This document shows, piece by piece, positions 1 to 7,732 of a stretch of DNA of 38,316 bases. The translations under genes were made by a program, and so were the position numbers. The stretch lies in assembly GCA_018334615.1 (NCBI GenBank), contig JAGXLP010000002.1, positions 1 to 38,316 of the forward strand, in the 5' to 3' direction. How positions within the stretch are numbered: the first letter of the stretch is position 1; every line of letters begins with the position of its first letter. A model generated the notes under the pieces. The model saw nothing but the letters and a program-made list of their open reading frames with translations. It made no database searches and was not told the DNA's origin. Origin of the DNA: Candidatus Bipolaricaulota bacterium. GTDB lineage: Bacteria > Bipolaricaulota > Bipolaricaulia > M55B111.

Positions 1-118
1 CTTAACCAAGTTAGTCTCCTCAAGTGAGTGCTGGGTCAATTTTTGTTTTTCAAATCAGATGCCATCTTCACATTGCTTTTTTAGATGCCCCGGACTGTGG
101 CCGGGGTTCTTGACTTGT
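1..118 (+). repeat. Degenerate 117-bp repeat, copy A (with terminator-like hairpin)
   Basis: Bases 2-118 align without a gap to 8293-8409 just before rpoC. Over 2-56 about 43 of 55 positions match, including TTAACCAA and TGAGTGCTGGGTC. The middle (57-86) has diverged. Both copies then carry a GC hairpin of different sequence at the same place, here CCCCGG (88-93) with CCGGGG (101-106), followed by the identical TTCTTGACTT. The hairpin plus short T-rich tail could terminate rightward transcription entering from outside the window. The copy overlaps the last ~21 codons of ispE on the opposite strand. The repeat may begin before base 1. What it is (leader or terminator family, miniature mobile element, recombination scar) cannot be decided here. 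Confidence 0.7.
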
Positions 119-996
119 TGAACCAGTTGTCCCGTGTTTGTCGGCTTTGCCACTTTTAACATTGCTCTTTCGGAAATTGAATTTAACTCTTTCTCGATCT
201 CCTGTCTGATCTCGTTCGGGGAAACGTCCGCTCGAGAAATTCCAAAGACACAGCTTCCGCTTCCTGCTAATCCGGAAGTCGCGATAGTGCTGGAGTTTTG
301 AAATAAATTTAGGTACTCGGAAAGCCCTGGGTTCAGCTGGAGTGCCGGCTTTTGAAGGTCGTTTTCAATATCTAGTCCGATTGTGTTTTTTTGGAGGAAA
401 TTTTGGGCCTTCGTTTGACTGGCATCGCTATCCTCGAATATTTGGTCGTACTTTGCATAGACTTCCGATGTAAGCTGGGAGAAAGGAGGGAACACGAGAG
501 GAATCAGTCTGTCTTGAAAGATGTTTTCTTTTTGCTGAAGATCAACACCCGTTCCGGAACCTGTACAGTATCCTCCGTAAAAGAAGAACGGTATATCTGC
601 CCCAAACTCTTTTCCGATATCAATGAGACTCCGCCTGGACAGGTTACAATCCCAGAGACGGTTTAGGCAGATCAGGGTGGTGGCCGCGTCCGAACTTCCG
701 CCCCCCAGGCCCCCACCAATTGGTATTTCCTTTTTCAAAGTTATTTTTGCTCCCGCCTTTACCCCACACGTGCTTTTTAGCTTGACGGCTACTTTGTAGC
801 AAAGGTTTTCTTTAGTGGATAAATTTGCCTCCGTGGAGATTTCAATTTCATCCTCGGTATTTGGCCTGATAGTTATTTTATCCGCCAGATTTATGGTTAA
901 ATAACCGATATCCAGTTGATGGTAGCCGTCTTCTCTTAGACCTTTTACCTTAAGATACGGGTTAACTTTCGCAAACGCCTTAGCGTTTATTTTCAA
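55..996 (-). CDS. ispE: 4-diphosphocytidyl-2-C-methyl-D-erythritol kinase
   Basis: Cytosolic GHMP-family kinase that phosphorylates the 2-hydroxyl of CDP-ME in the MEP isoprenoid pathway. The product is 313 residues. The N-terminus shows the substrate-side AKVNPYLKV motif, and the glycine-rich ATP loop reads IPIGGGLGGGSSDAA near residue 95. A late GSGSCVFG glycine motif is also present. The start is TTG (994-996) behind a GGGGG-rich ribosome-binding site. The gene is single, divergent from era, with its own candidate promoter. The family is usually about 280-290 residues; the last ~21 codons are encoded by the complement of repeat copy A, suggesting the original 3' end was replaced or extended. 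IspD, another enzyme of this pathway, is encoded at the far end of the window. Confidence 0.93.
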   Translation of the reverse strand: MKINAKAFAKVNPYLKVKGLREDGYHQLDIGYLTINLADKITIRPNTEDEIEISTEANLSTKENLCYKVAVKLKSTCGVKAGAKITLKKEIPIGGGLGGGSSDAATTLICLNRLWDCNLSRRSLIDIGKEFGADIPFFFYGGYCTGSGTGVDLQQKENIFQDRLIPLVFPPFSQLTSEVYAKYDQIFEDSDASQTKAQNFLQKNTIGLDIENDLQKPALQLNPGLSEYLNLFQNSSTIATSGLAGSGSCVFGISRADVSPNEIRQEIEKELNSISERAMLKVAKPTNTGQLVQQVKNPGHSPGHLKKQCEDGI

Positions 997-1055
997 CTTA
1001 AATTTCCCCCGAGTTTACATAATCGTTCTAAAATTTTCTTCTTTAGTCAAAAGCC

Positions 1056-1084
1056 ATTATACCCAGAGAGCAAATCAAGGACAA
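1056..1084 (-). promoter_or_regulatory. Candidate sigma-70 promoter for ispE
   Basis: On the minus strand TTGTCC (1084-1079) is separated by 17 bases from a perfect TATAAT (1061-1056). This would give an ispE leader of about 50 bases. It lies in the 164-bp divergent ispE/era intergenic region. Motif match only. Confidence 0.5.
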
Positions 1085-1130
1085 GAGTTTTAAGCCTCTT
1101 GTGATGCTGGAAGTATCGTTCAGCCTTAAC

Positions 1131-1136
1131 TATAAT
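1131..1136 (+). promoter_or_regulatory. Candidate -10 element for the era operon
   Basis: A perfect TATAAT lies 24 bases before the era start codon and just upstream of its ribosome-binding site (AGGAGCTGA, 1147-1155). No convincing -35 hexamer lies 16-18 bases upstream, so this is a weak call supported mainly by position at the head of the era-deoC-recO-hpf series. Confidence 0.35.
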
Positions 1137-1160
1137 CTAAGTAAATAGGAGCTGAATAAG

Positions 1161-2051
1161 TTGAAATCAGGATTTGTCCACCTTCTGGGAAAATCAAACG
1201 TAGGAAAGTCGACTTTCATAAACAGAATCATTGGCGACAAGGTTACTATTACCTCCGACAAACCCCAGACAACAAGAAACAGAGTCAAGTGTATTTATAA
1301 CCAAGACGACGCCCAGGTCATTTTTCTGGATACCCCGGGCCTGCACGAGCCTGAAAACTCGCTGGGAAGTTATCTGGTCGAGGAGGCCAGAAAGGGAATA
1401 AAAGGTTCCGATCTGCTTATCTACATGGTTGAGCCCTGGAAGGAAGTTTTAAGTGATGAACGGCCATTTTTCAAAAAAATCGCCGGTCAGGACGTGGATG
1501 TCGTCCTGTTAGTAAATAAAGTGGATATACATTCTCCCGCCGAAATTGCGAAAACTCTCGAAGCTTACGAGGAGGAGGGGATATTTGAGGAGTACATTCC
1601 AATTTCTGCTCTTACCGGGGATGGTGTCGGTTCGGCGCTACAGGTTATTATTAATCACCTGCCAGAAGGAGAAAGGCTCTTCCCCCGGGACATGGTAACC
1701 GATAAACCGCTGGGTTTCCTGATTTCTGAACTGGTTCGAGAGAAGATATATAAATTAACTTACGAAGAATTACCTTATTCCGTTGCTACCCAGACCAGAT
1801 CATACAAAAAAAGAGAGTCTGAAGATCTGTTTGAGGCCTTTGTGGATATTTACGTGGTCAGAAATTCCCAGAAAGGAATCATCATTGGTGAAAACGGAAA
1901 AAAGATAAAACAGATTGGCAGGAGGGCCAGAGAGGATCTAGAGAAACTTGTCGGGAGTAAGGTGTATTTGGACTTAAAGGTCAAGGTATCAAAGAATTGG
2001 AACAGGAAAACTGAGACGATAGAATCTTTGACCGGGTTCGAAAGCGAGTGA
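1161..2051 (+). CDS. era: GTPase Era, 16S rRNA/30S assembly factor
   Basis: Era couples GTP binding to maturation of the 3' end of 16S rRNA in the 30S subunit. The 296-residue length is typical. The GTPase domain shows the P-loop GKSNVGKST near the N-terminus, DTPGLHEP (G3), NKVD (G4) and SALTGDG (G5). The C-terminal KH domain has GIIIGENGKKIKQIGRRARE followed by the conserved LDLKVKVSKNW. The start is TTG with AGGAGCTGA upstream. It leads a co-oriented group; deoC follows after 26 bases. Nothing in the protein is anomalous. Confidence 0.96.
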   Translation: MKSGFVHLLGKSNVGKSTFINRIIGDKVTITSDKPQTTRNRVKCIYNQDDAQVIFLDTPGLHEPENSLGSYLVEEARKGIKGSDLLIYMVEPWKEVLSDERPFFKKIAGQDVDVVLLVNKVDIHSPAEIAKTLEAYEEEGIFEEYIPISALTGDGVGSALQVIINHLPEGERLFPRDMVTDKPLGFLISELVREKIYKLTYEELPYSVATQTRSYKKRESEDLFEAFVDIYVVRNSQKGIIIGENGKKIKQIGRRAREDLEKLVGSKVYLDLKVKVSKNWNRKTETIESLTGFESE

Positions 2052-2077
2052 TTCTTAATCTTATCGAGGAGGGAGCG

Positions 2078-2752
2078 ATGAACAGATCGGAACTTGCCAG
2101 AATGATCGATCATACAACCCTTGGTCCAGGTTCAAGGGTGGAGGACGTAGAGCGAGTTTGCCGGGAAGCGAAGGAATACGGCTTTGCTTCCGTATGTGTG
2201 GAACCTATTTACGTTTCCAGGGCGAAGAAACTACTGGAGGGAGAAACCCCCATTGTGGATACTGTAATTGGCTTCCCCCACGGAACCCATACCCGGGAAG
2301 CGAAAGGATTCGAGGCCCAGGTTGCGGTAGAAGATGGAGCAGACGAGCTTGATATGGTGGTCAATTTACCCGCACTGAAAACCGGAGACCACCAGACTGT
2401 TGCACTGGACATTATGGCGGTGACCGAGGTAGCGGAGAAGTGTGCGAGGGATATAATCGTCAAAGTAATCCTGGAAATGGGACTGCTGGAGAAGGACGAA
2501 AAACAGGCAGGTTGTATTATCGCGGGAGCGAGTGGAGCCGATTTTGTCAAAACTTCCACCGGTTTTGGACCGGAGGGTGCGACCGTCGAAGACGTTGAGC
2601 TTATGAGGGAAATAGTCTCCGATCGGACGGGGGTAAAGGCGGCAGGAGGAATAAGCGATTACGAGACAGCAATGAGGATGATAGAGGCAGGTTCGACCAG
2701 AATAGGTGCCAGCAGCGGGGTCGAAATAGTTAAAGGAGCCCCGGACGATTAG
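2078..2752 (+). CDS. deoC: Deoxyribose-phosphate aldolase
   Basis: Class I aldolase that cleaves 2-deoxyribose 5-phosphate to glyceraldehyde 3-phosphate and acetaldehyde in deoxynucleoside salvage. The 224-residue product is normal length. It carries the early IDHTTL motif, DELDMVVN (proton-relay Asp), VKTSTGFG with the Schiff-base lysine, and VKAAGGI with the second catalytic lysine. I chose ATG 2078, which sits behind a GAGGAGGGAG ribosome-binding site; the frame is open further upstream but that part does not resemble the family. It lies between era and recO in an apparent operon. A sugar-phosphate enzyme here may simply be a passenger. Confidence 0.94.
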   Translation: MNRSELARMIDHTTLGPGSRVEDVERVCREAKEYGFASVCVEPIYVSRAKKLLEGETPIVDTVIGFPHGTHTREAKGFEAQVAVEDGADELDMVVNLPALKTGDHQTVALDIMAVTEVAEKCARDIIVKVILEMGLLEKDEKQAGCIIAGASGADFVKTSTGFGPEGATVEDVELMREIVSDRTGVKAAGGISDYETAMRMIEAGSTRIGASSGVEIVKGAPDD

Positions 2753-2769
2753 CAACCGTTTGGTATAGA

Positions 2770-3522
2770 ATGGCAATAAAGAATGACGTGGCATTTGTGA
2801 TTAGGAGGATAGATTTTAGGGAGAGTGACTACATTGTTACGCTGTTCGGCAAAGAGGTGGGAAAATTTGCCGGCATAGCGAAAGGAGCCAGGAAATCTGA
2901 CAGTAAGTTTGGCGGCGTTTTTGACCTGTTAAATCTTTCCGAAATCGTGTATTATGGGAGTTCCGGCCTGGATTTCATTAGCGAAGGCGAGGCGATTCGG
3001 ACCTGGGAGGGAATCAGAAAATCCGGCGAGGCTATAAATGTGGGTCTTCGGTGTGCTCGCTCCGTCGATAGGTTATTGGAGGAGGGAGGAAGGGAGAAAG
3101 AAGTATATGATTTGTTTAAACAAACACTGTCTTCCCTGGACCAGAAACAGGAAGAGGCGAGGACCCTGGAGCTGGCGTTCTACCTTAAGCTTTTTTACCT
3201 ATTAGGCTACAAACCCGAGCTTGAAAGATGTACGAAATGTGGAAAGACAATGGAAGGGGAGAGTAGGCTCCTTTTTTCACCGAGAGACGGTGGAGTGGTA
3301 TGCTCGGATTGTGGGGCTGAGGAAGGACTCGCCATATCCGGGGGATTGAGGAAGAATCTTATCAAGTTGTTGTCTCTACCTCCGACTCAGGTTAGACGGT
3401 TAAAGCTCTCCAGTGAATTGATAGAAAAGAGCTTTCTCTTGCTTGAAAAATTTGGCCAGTATCATTTTGACCGAAAAGTTCTTTCCGACACCGCGATGGG
3501 TCGGGGGGCGGTTAAGTTTTAA
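2770..3522 (+). CDS. recO: DNA repair protein RecO (zinc-finger form)
   Basis: RecO, with RecR, loads RecA onto SSB-coated single strands in the RecF pathway. The 250-residue protein has the N-terminal OB-fold segment (IRRIDFRESDYIVTLFGKEVG, with the conserved late FAGIAKGARKS) and a helical C-terminal part with a four-Cys zinc finger: CTKC near residue 155 and CSDC about 23 residues later. The ATG follows the deoC stop by 17 bases, with no clear Shine-Dalgarno sequence, so translation may depend on coupling to deoC. Adjacent era and recO are common in bacteria. Confidence 0.93.
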   Translation: MAIKNDVAFVIRRIDFRESDYIVTLFGKEVGKFAGIAKGARKSDSKFGGVFDLLNLSEIVYYGSSGLDFISEGEAIRTWEGIRKSGEAINVGLRCARSVDRLLEEGGREKEVYDLFKQTLSSLDQKQEEARTLELAFYLKLFYLLGYKPELERCTKCGKTMEGESRLLFSPRDGGVVCSDCGAEEGLAISGGLRKNLIKLLSLPPTQVRRLKLSSELIEKSFLLLEKFGQYHFDRKVLSDTAMGRGAVKF

Positions 3523-3572
3523 CTTGTTAATTTTGGGATTAGTGTTTTGAATTAGCAAAATCGATTGGTTAC

Positions 3573-3578
3573 TATAAT
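3573..3578 (+). promoter_or_regulatory. Candidate -10 element for hpf
   Basis: A perfect TATAAT lies in the 75-bp gap between recO and hpf, 19 bases before the hpf start. The best -35-like hexamer (TTGAAT, 3547-3552) is 20 bases away, longer than ideal. A separate promoter would suit a stationary-phase gene, but the evidence is one hexamer. Confidence 0.3.
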
Positions 3579-3597
3579 TTTACCGTAGGTGAGACAA

Positions 3598-4131
3598 ATG
3601 AAAGTCAGAATAGAAGAAAGGCATATGGAACAAAGTGATCCCTTGAGGGAGTACGCTATCTCGAAAGCTGAAAACCTGCAGAAGTTCTTTGATGGAATCA
3701 TCAGCGTGGAAATTACGATGGACGTCGAAAAGGAGAGGAGGATGGTCAAAGCCTTTGCTCACTTAATTAACAAGAAAATAGCGAAAGCATCAGCAGCTTC
3801 AGATGACATGTACGTATCTATAGATAGTACAATGGACAAACTGGAAAGGCAGTTAAAAAGATACAATGAAAAAATGAAAGACAAACACAGGGGTGAAGTA
3901 GACCCTGAAATTGAATCCACTCCGGAAAACTCGAAGACAAGCGTGGACGAGAGAGAGATTGTAAAAACGGACCTGTATTTCAAAAAACCAATGTCTCCTG
4001 ACGAGGCGGCGTTACAGTTAAGTTCTTACAAGCAGGATTTTCTCGTTTTTATAAATTCGGAAAACGATAAACTCAATATTTTATACACCCGTAACGATAA
4101 CCAGTATGGTCTGATTGATCCTCAGATATAA
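3598..4131 (+). CDS. hpf: Ribosome hibernation promoting factor, long form
   Basis: Long HPF binds the 30S decoding region and, through its C-terminal domain, pairs 70S ribosomes into inactive 100S dimers in starved cells. The 177-residue product has the N-terminal beta-alpha-beta domain (MKVRIEERHMEQSDPLREYA), a charged linker near residues 100-120, and a C-terminal dimerisation domain from about residue 125 (VKTDLYFKKPMSPDEAALQL). Start ATG 3598 sits behind TAGGTGAG. An upstream in-frame GTG (3589) overlaps that ribosome-binding site and is less likely. The two-domain layout marks the long form rather than the short YfiA/HPF type. Confidence 0.94.
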   Translation: MKVRIEERHMEQSDPLREYAISKAENLQKFFDGIISVEITMDVEKERRMVKAFAHLINKKIAKASAASDDMYVSIDSTMDKLERQLKRYNEKMKDKHRGEVDPEIESTPENSKTSVDEREIVKTDLYFKKPMSPDEAALQLSSYKQDFLVFINSENDKLNILYTRNDNQYGLIDPQI

Positions 4132-4163
4132 AACTCAGTGTCTGGACTAAAGGGAATAAACCA

Positions 4164-5186
4164 ATGCCAGAGGCTGTTTCCTTATTTTCCGGTAGCCTTT
4201 CAAGTTCTATATCTACAGAACTGGTGGTAAAGAACAGCCGGCTGGAACGAGTTATTATCCTAACCCTGCGATCCCCATTTTTTGACCATTATGACCGGAT
4301 AAAGGAACTTGCTACCGAACTGTGGCCAAATACCCAATTTAGAAGCAAATCATTAAAAAGAAAGACGAGACATATTGGGGCTTTTGGTGAAAGGAAATTT
4401 CCCGGAAAAAGTTCCTATTGTTCAAGGTGCAAAGCTACTCTGCTGAGAACAGGAAAGAACTTTTTAAACCAGGTGGAGGCCGATTTTTTGGTCTCAGGTG
4501 AAGTAGCCGGGGGAAACACTCAAACAAATGCACGGATGAATGGTTTCAGTAAAATCGACAAATTAGCAGGAGTAGAAGGATTGGTGTATCGTCCTCTGGC
4601 TTCCTCAGTTGCGCCCGAGTCCCTTCCCGAAAAAGAAGAAAGATGGATCTCTTCCCGGGCCCGGGAGCTAGAGGGAAATGAAAACAACCTCAATGTTATT
4701 TTGGAAAAGTGGGGGCTGGGAAACGAAGAGGATTTTTTTAACGCCGAGGAGAGGTGTAAGCTGACGAAGCCAAGATTCCGGAGCCGGCTGAAGAATTTGA
4801 TGGAAGAAGAGAGCTTTAACGTGAACGATCTTAGTTTGCTGGATTTCGATAGCTATTACAAAATTCCTCCGGATACCAAGGTAGTGCTTGGAGAAGGATC
4901 TGAGGAGAAAAGGGAACTTCATAATTACTTCCTTCCAAAAGACCTGCGTGTTTATCTCCCCACGTGCGAGGGTCCTATGGCTCTCGTTCGATCGCGATGG
5001 AGGAAAAAGTCTAACTCGAGTCTGAGGAAGGCAATAAAGCTGGCTGCTAGAATTGCCGCGAGTAAGAGTTGCGCCGGCAAAGAAGAGTGCGTACCAGTTA
5101 AATACAGGTTTGAGCACGATAACGAGACTTACAGAATGGATGTTTTTCCTCTGGATGGATCAAAATTAGATAATTTGAGGTTGTAA
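4164..5186 (+). CDS. PP-loop ATPase-like protein with degenerate PP-loop (ThiI/MnmA-related, C-terminal DUF814-like)
   Basis: The 340-residue product matches, in motif order, a family of PP-loop proteins often annotated as tRNA thiolation (ThiI/MnmA-like) enzymes. The N-terminal strand LFSGSLSSS is at the PP-loop position, a CxxC follows (SYCSRCKATLL, about residue 92), then ADFLVSGEV, and ERCKLTKPRFRSRLKNLM where relatives read GGCLLT. A C-terminal segment resembles the DUF814/NFACT-R-like end (DTKVVLGEGSEEK onward). The normal SGGxDS loop is replaced by SGSLSSS, losing a Gly and the Asp, and the GG before the late Cys is gone, while the Cys residues remain. ATP use is therefore doubtful. 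It lies between hpf and the helicase with short gaps. Function unknown. Confidence 0.7.
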   Translation: MPEAVSLFSGSLSSSISTELVVKNSRLERVIILTLRSPFFDHYDRIKELATELWPNTQFRSKSLKRKTRHIGAFGERKFPGKSSYCSRCKATLLRTGKNFLNQVEADFLVSGEVAGGNTQTNARMNGFSKIDKLAGVEGLVYRPLASSVAPESLPEKEERWISSRARELEGNENNLNVILEKWGLGNEEDFFNAEERCKLTKPRFRSRLKNLMEEESFNVNDLSLLDFDSYYKIPPDTKVVLGEGSEEKRELHNYFLPKDLRVYLPTCEGPMALVRSRWRKKSNSSLRKAIKLAARIAASKSCAGKEECVPVKYRFEHDNETYRMDVFPLDGSKLDNLRL

Positions 5187-5194
5187 TTGTTGAC

Positions 5195-7231
5195 ATGACT
5201 AAAAAAAGAAAACTGCTTGACGGACTAAACCCCGACCAGATAGGTGCAGTAACACATCGTGAAGGACCCCTGCTGGTATTGTCCGGCGCCGGAAGTGGCA
5301 AAACCAGGGTTATAACACATAGAATCGCTTACCTGATAGATTATTATGATGTGGATCCGGACCGGATACTGGGCTTGACCTTTACGAACAAAGCCGCGGA
5401 TGAAATGAAGGAGAGACTTGAAAAATTGTTGCCCAGCCAGTTGAATGGTCGATCCCCGTGGTTAGGAACGTTTCATGCTTTAGGGGTTCAGTTTCTCCGT
5501 CGCCATATCGATGAATCAGGACTGGACCATGATCGATTTTTCACGATTTATGACGGTACCGATCAAGAAAAGGCGATAAAAGAAATAATGGTTGATCTCG
5601 ACATCTCTACCGAGGAGTTTCAACCGGGAATGATTGCCTCCTTCATCAATGACGCAAAAAACGAATTGATTGGACCGGACGAGTTTCGATCGGAGAGAGC
5701 AGGAGAGCTCGACGACAATATATTGAGAATAGTTAGCAGGATCTACCGAAACTACCAGCAGAGCCTGGAGGAATGGAATGCCCTGGATTTTGGGGATTTG
5801 ATTCGGCTTCCCACCATTTTGTTAGAAAATGATTCGACCCCTATTCAATCCTGGAGGGAAAGGTTTAAATTTCTCCTGGTGGATGAGTACCAGGACACCA
5901 ACCACTCTCAATACGTTATGGCCAGCCAATTAGCCGAGCCCGACGATAATATTTGTGTCGTTGGAGACGATGACCAGGCCATATTCGGCTGGAGGGGAGC
6001 AGATGTAAGTAATATTCTGGAATTTGAAAAGGATTTTCCTCAGGCGAAAGTAATACATCTTTCAAAGAATTACCGTTCGAAAAAGCCTATTCTAAGGGCG
6101 GCAAACGGAATTATCAGGAACAATGAATTGAGGAAACCAAAAGAGATGGAGCCGGATAGAGGAGAAGGTAAGGCGTTATCCGTGTATAACGCTCCGGACG
6201 AAGAGGCCGAAGCTGATTTTCTCGTCCGACAGATAGGCAAGCTAAGAAAGAAAGGAGCCAGGCTGGGTGAGATAGCGATACTGTATCGAGTAAATACATT
6301 ATCGAGGGGAATCGAGAAGAAGCTGGTTGAAAAGAGTATACCTTACGAAATTGTTAGAGGAACCAGGTTTTACGAACGCAAGGAAATAAAAGATATTTTG
6401 GCGTACTTAAGAGTGGCGTGCAATCCAAGTAATGACCTGCATTTGCTTAGAATCATCAATTCACCCAGAAGAGGGATAGGGCGAAAAACACAGGAAGAAG
6501 TCCGGAACTGTGCAAGAGATTGTGAGTCCTCTATCTGGGCCGTATTAAACCGGTCTGAAGAATGTCCCGCCCTCTCCGGCCGCCAATTGTCTCGATTGAT
6601 GTCATTTGTGGAATTAATTAAAAATATTCGGGAGAGAAAAAACAAACAGAAACCTGCAAATTTCGTTAAGGAGATGATTTCCGACCTGGAATATTTCTCC
6701 TGGCTGGAAAAGGAATACGATCCCGAGTCCGCCGAGGATAGGAAGAATAATATCAAGGAGCTGATCGGTCAGTTAAAGGAAATGGATCCAGGTGAAGGGG
6801 CAATAGAAAGGTTTTTGGAAAATATTGCCCTGGAGTCCGACGTGGACGAGTTTGAAGATAGAAAAGACAAAGTTTCACTTTTGACTTTGCACTCGGCAAA
6901 AGGTTTGGAGTTCGGTTACGTTTTCCTGATTGCTATGGAGGACGGATTGCTTCCCCATCAGCGATCTCTAGAGGAACAGCGGTTAGAGGAAGAGCGACGG
7001 TTATGTTATGTCGGTCTGACCCGGGCGAAAGAGAGGGTATTTATGAGTTACACCGACAGCAGGTTCCTCTATGGACAGAGATATAGCAACATCCCCTCAA
7101 GATTTTTACACGAGATTCCTGATGAGGAGCTCAGGCGTATCGATGGAAATCCCGGAGATATTTTTGCGGGATCGGGAAACTCGAAAGTCGCTAATAGCCA
7201 AAGTAAAAACTGGAAGGATTTCCTCCAGTAA
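5195..7231 (+). CDS. pcrA: UvrD/PcrA-type superfamily 1 DNA helicase
   Basis: An ATP-dependent 3'-5' helicase for nucleotide excision and mismatch repair and replication restart. The 678 residues show all SF1A motifs in order: Q-motif LNPDQIGAV, Walker A GAGSGKTR (residue ~32), GLTFTNKAADEMKERL (Ia), DEYQDTN (II), VVGDDDQAIFGWRGAD (III), LSKNYRS (IV), LLTLHSAKGLEFGYVFL (V) and LCYVGLTRAKE (VI). It is slightly shorter than the ~720-residue norm, with a reduced C-terminal tail. The start ATG follows the PP-loop gene by 8 bases. I use pcrA for the Gram-positive-like form; uvrD would be equally valid. Confidence 0.93.
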   Translation: MTKKRKLLDGLNPDQIGAVTHREGPLLVLSGAGSGKTRVITHRIAYLIDYYDVDPDRILGLTFTNKAADEMKERLEKLLPSQLNGRSPWLGTFHALGVQFLRRHIDESGLDHDRFFTIYDGTDQEKAIKEIMVDLDISTEEFQPGMIASFINDAKNELIGPDEFRSERAGELDDNILRIVSRIYRNYQQSLEEWNALDFGDLIRLPTILLENDSTPIQSWRERFKFLLVDEYQDTNHSQYVMASQLAEPDDNICVVGDDDQAIFGWRGADVSNILEFEKDFPQAKVIHLSKNYRSKKPILRAANGIIRNNELRKPKEMEPDRGEGKALSVYNAPDEEAEADFLVRQIGKLRKKGARLGEIAILYRVNTLSRGIEKKLVEKSIPYEIVRGTRFYERKEIKDILAYLRVACNPSNDLHLLRIINSPRRGIGRKTQEEVRNCARDCESSIWAVLNRSEECPALSGRQLSRLMSFVELIKNIRERKNKQKPANFVKEMISDLEYFSWLEKEYDPESAEDRKNNIKELIGQLKEMDPGEGAIERFLENIALESDVDEFEDRKDKVSLLTLHSAKGLEFGYVFLIAMEDGLLPHQRSLEEQRLEEERRLCYVGLTRAKERVFMSYTDSRFLYGQRYSNIPSRFLHEIPDEELRRIDGNPGDIFAGSGNSKVANSQSKNWKDFLQ

Positions 7232-7232
7232 G

Positions 7233-7260
7233 TTGAAATTCGGGAAACCTTCCTTATAAT
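7233..7260 (+). promoter_or_regulatory. Candidate sigma-70 promoter upstream of fmdB
   Basis: TTGAAA (7233-7238), a 16-base spacer and a perfect TATAAT (7255-7260) start two bases after the helicase stop codon. It predicts a leader of about 170 bases before fmdB, which contains the 12-bp inverted repeat at 7341-7383. Confidence 0.55.
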
Positions 7261-7340
7261 TGGTGAGCAGTTTTTGATAGATCGAATTATTTAAGACTTT
7301 TTATTATAACACGGGAATTTGGAAGATAAATGGATAAATA

Positions 7341-7383
7341 TTACAGGAGGGTCCGGTAATATACTTGCTGAACCCTCCTGTAA
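7341..7383 (+). promoter_or_regulatory. Perfect 12-bp hairpin with Shine-Dalgarno and anti-Shine-Dalgarno arms
   Basis: TTACAGGAGGGT (7341-7352) is the exact reverse complement of ACCCTCCTGTAA (7372-7383), with a 19-base loop. There is no T-tract after the stem, so it does not look like a simple terminator. The 3' arm contains CCTCC, which could alternatively pair with the fmdB ribosome-binding site GGAGGT (7430-7435). Confidence 0.6.
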
Positions 7384-7438
7384 ATCTTATAAGGCACTAG
7401 CAGGGTAAGATCGGTTTTATGGGAAGTTGGAGGTACTT

Positions 7439-7732
7439 ATGCCACTCTATAAATATCGCTGTTCCGAGTGCGAGAATATATTTAAGGTTTTGAGAAGAAA
7501 CGGTAAAAAGGACGTAATTCCTGAATGTCCGGACTGTGGAAGCTCCGATGTAGAAAAGATGATATCAAGAGTGGGAATACGTTTCAAAGGCAGTGGTTTT
7601 TACCGAACGGATTACGATAGCAATTCTAATTACAAAAACAATGGTGGTAACGGCAAGAATGATGGAAATGGAAAGGAATCAGCCGGCAAAGACTCGAGTG
7701 CCGTAAAGGAGTCTAATTCTGACGAAGGTTAA
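7439..7732 (+). CDS. FmdB-family zinc-ribbon protein
   Basis: A 97-residue protein beginning MPLYKYRCSEC, the signature of the FmdB/CxxC_CxxC_SSSS family. Two CxxC knuckles (CSEC near residue 8 and CPDC near residue 30) would bind one zinc ion. After about residue 55 the sequence becomes low-complexity, rich in Asn, Gly, Ser and Lys, and is probably disordered. ATG 7439 sits four bases after GGAGGT (7430-7435). The family is widespread but its function is not established; the formamidase-regulator name comes from one old case. It stands alone between a helicase and a 692-bp non-coding stretch. Confidence 0.88.
   Translation: MPLYKYRCSECENIFKVLRRNGKKDVIPECPDCGSSDVEKMISRVGIRFKGSGFYRTDYDSNSNYKNNGGNGKNDGNGKESAGKDSSAVKESNSDEG

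Noticed and set aside
391..666. Plus-strand open frame inside ispE
   Set aside because: Shadow of the real minus-strand gene; no family features or ribosome-binding site.
1056..1136. Idea that the divergent ispE/era region holds a regulator operator
   Set aside because: Only promoter-like hexamers are visible; no inverted repeat of convincing length.
7341..7383. 12-bp inverted repeat read as the helicase terminator
   Set aside because: No T-tract follows the stem and the loop is long; a regulatory hairpin fits better, though termination by another mechanism is not excluded.
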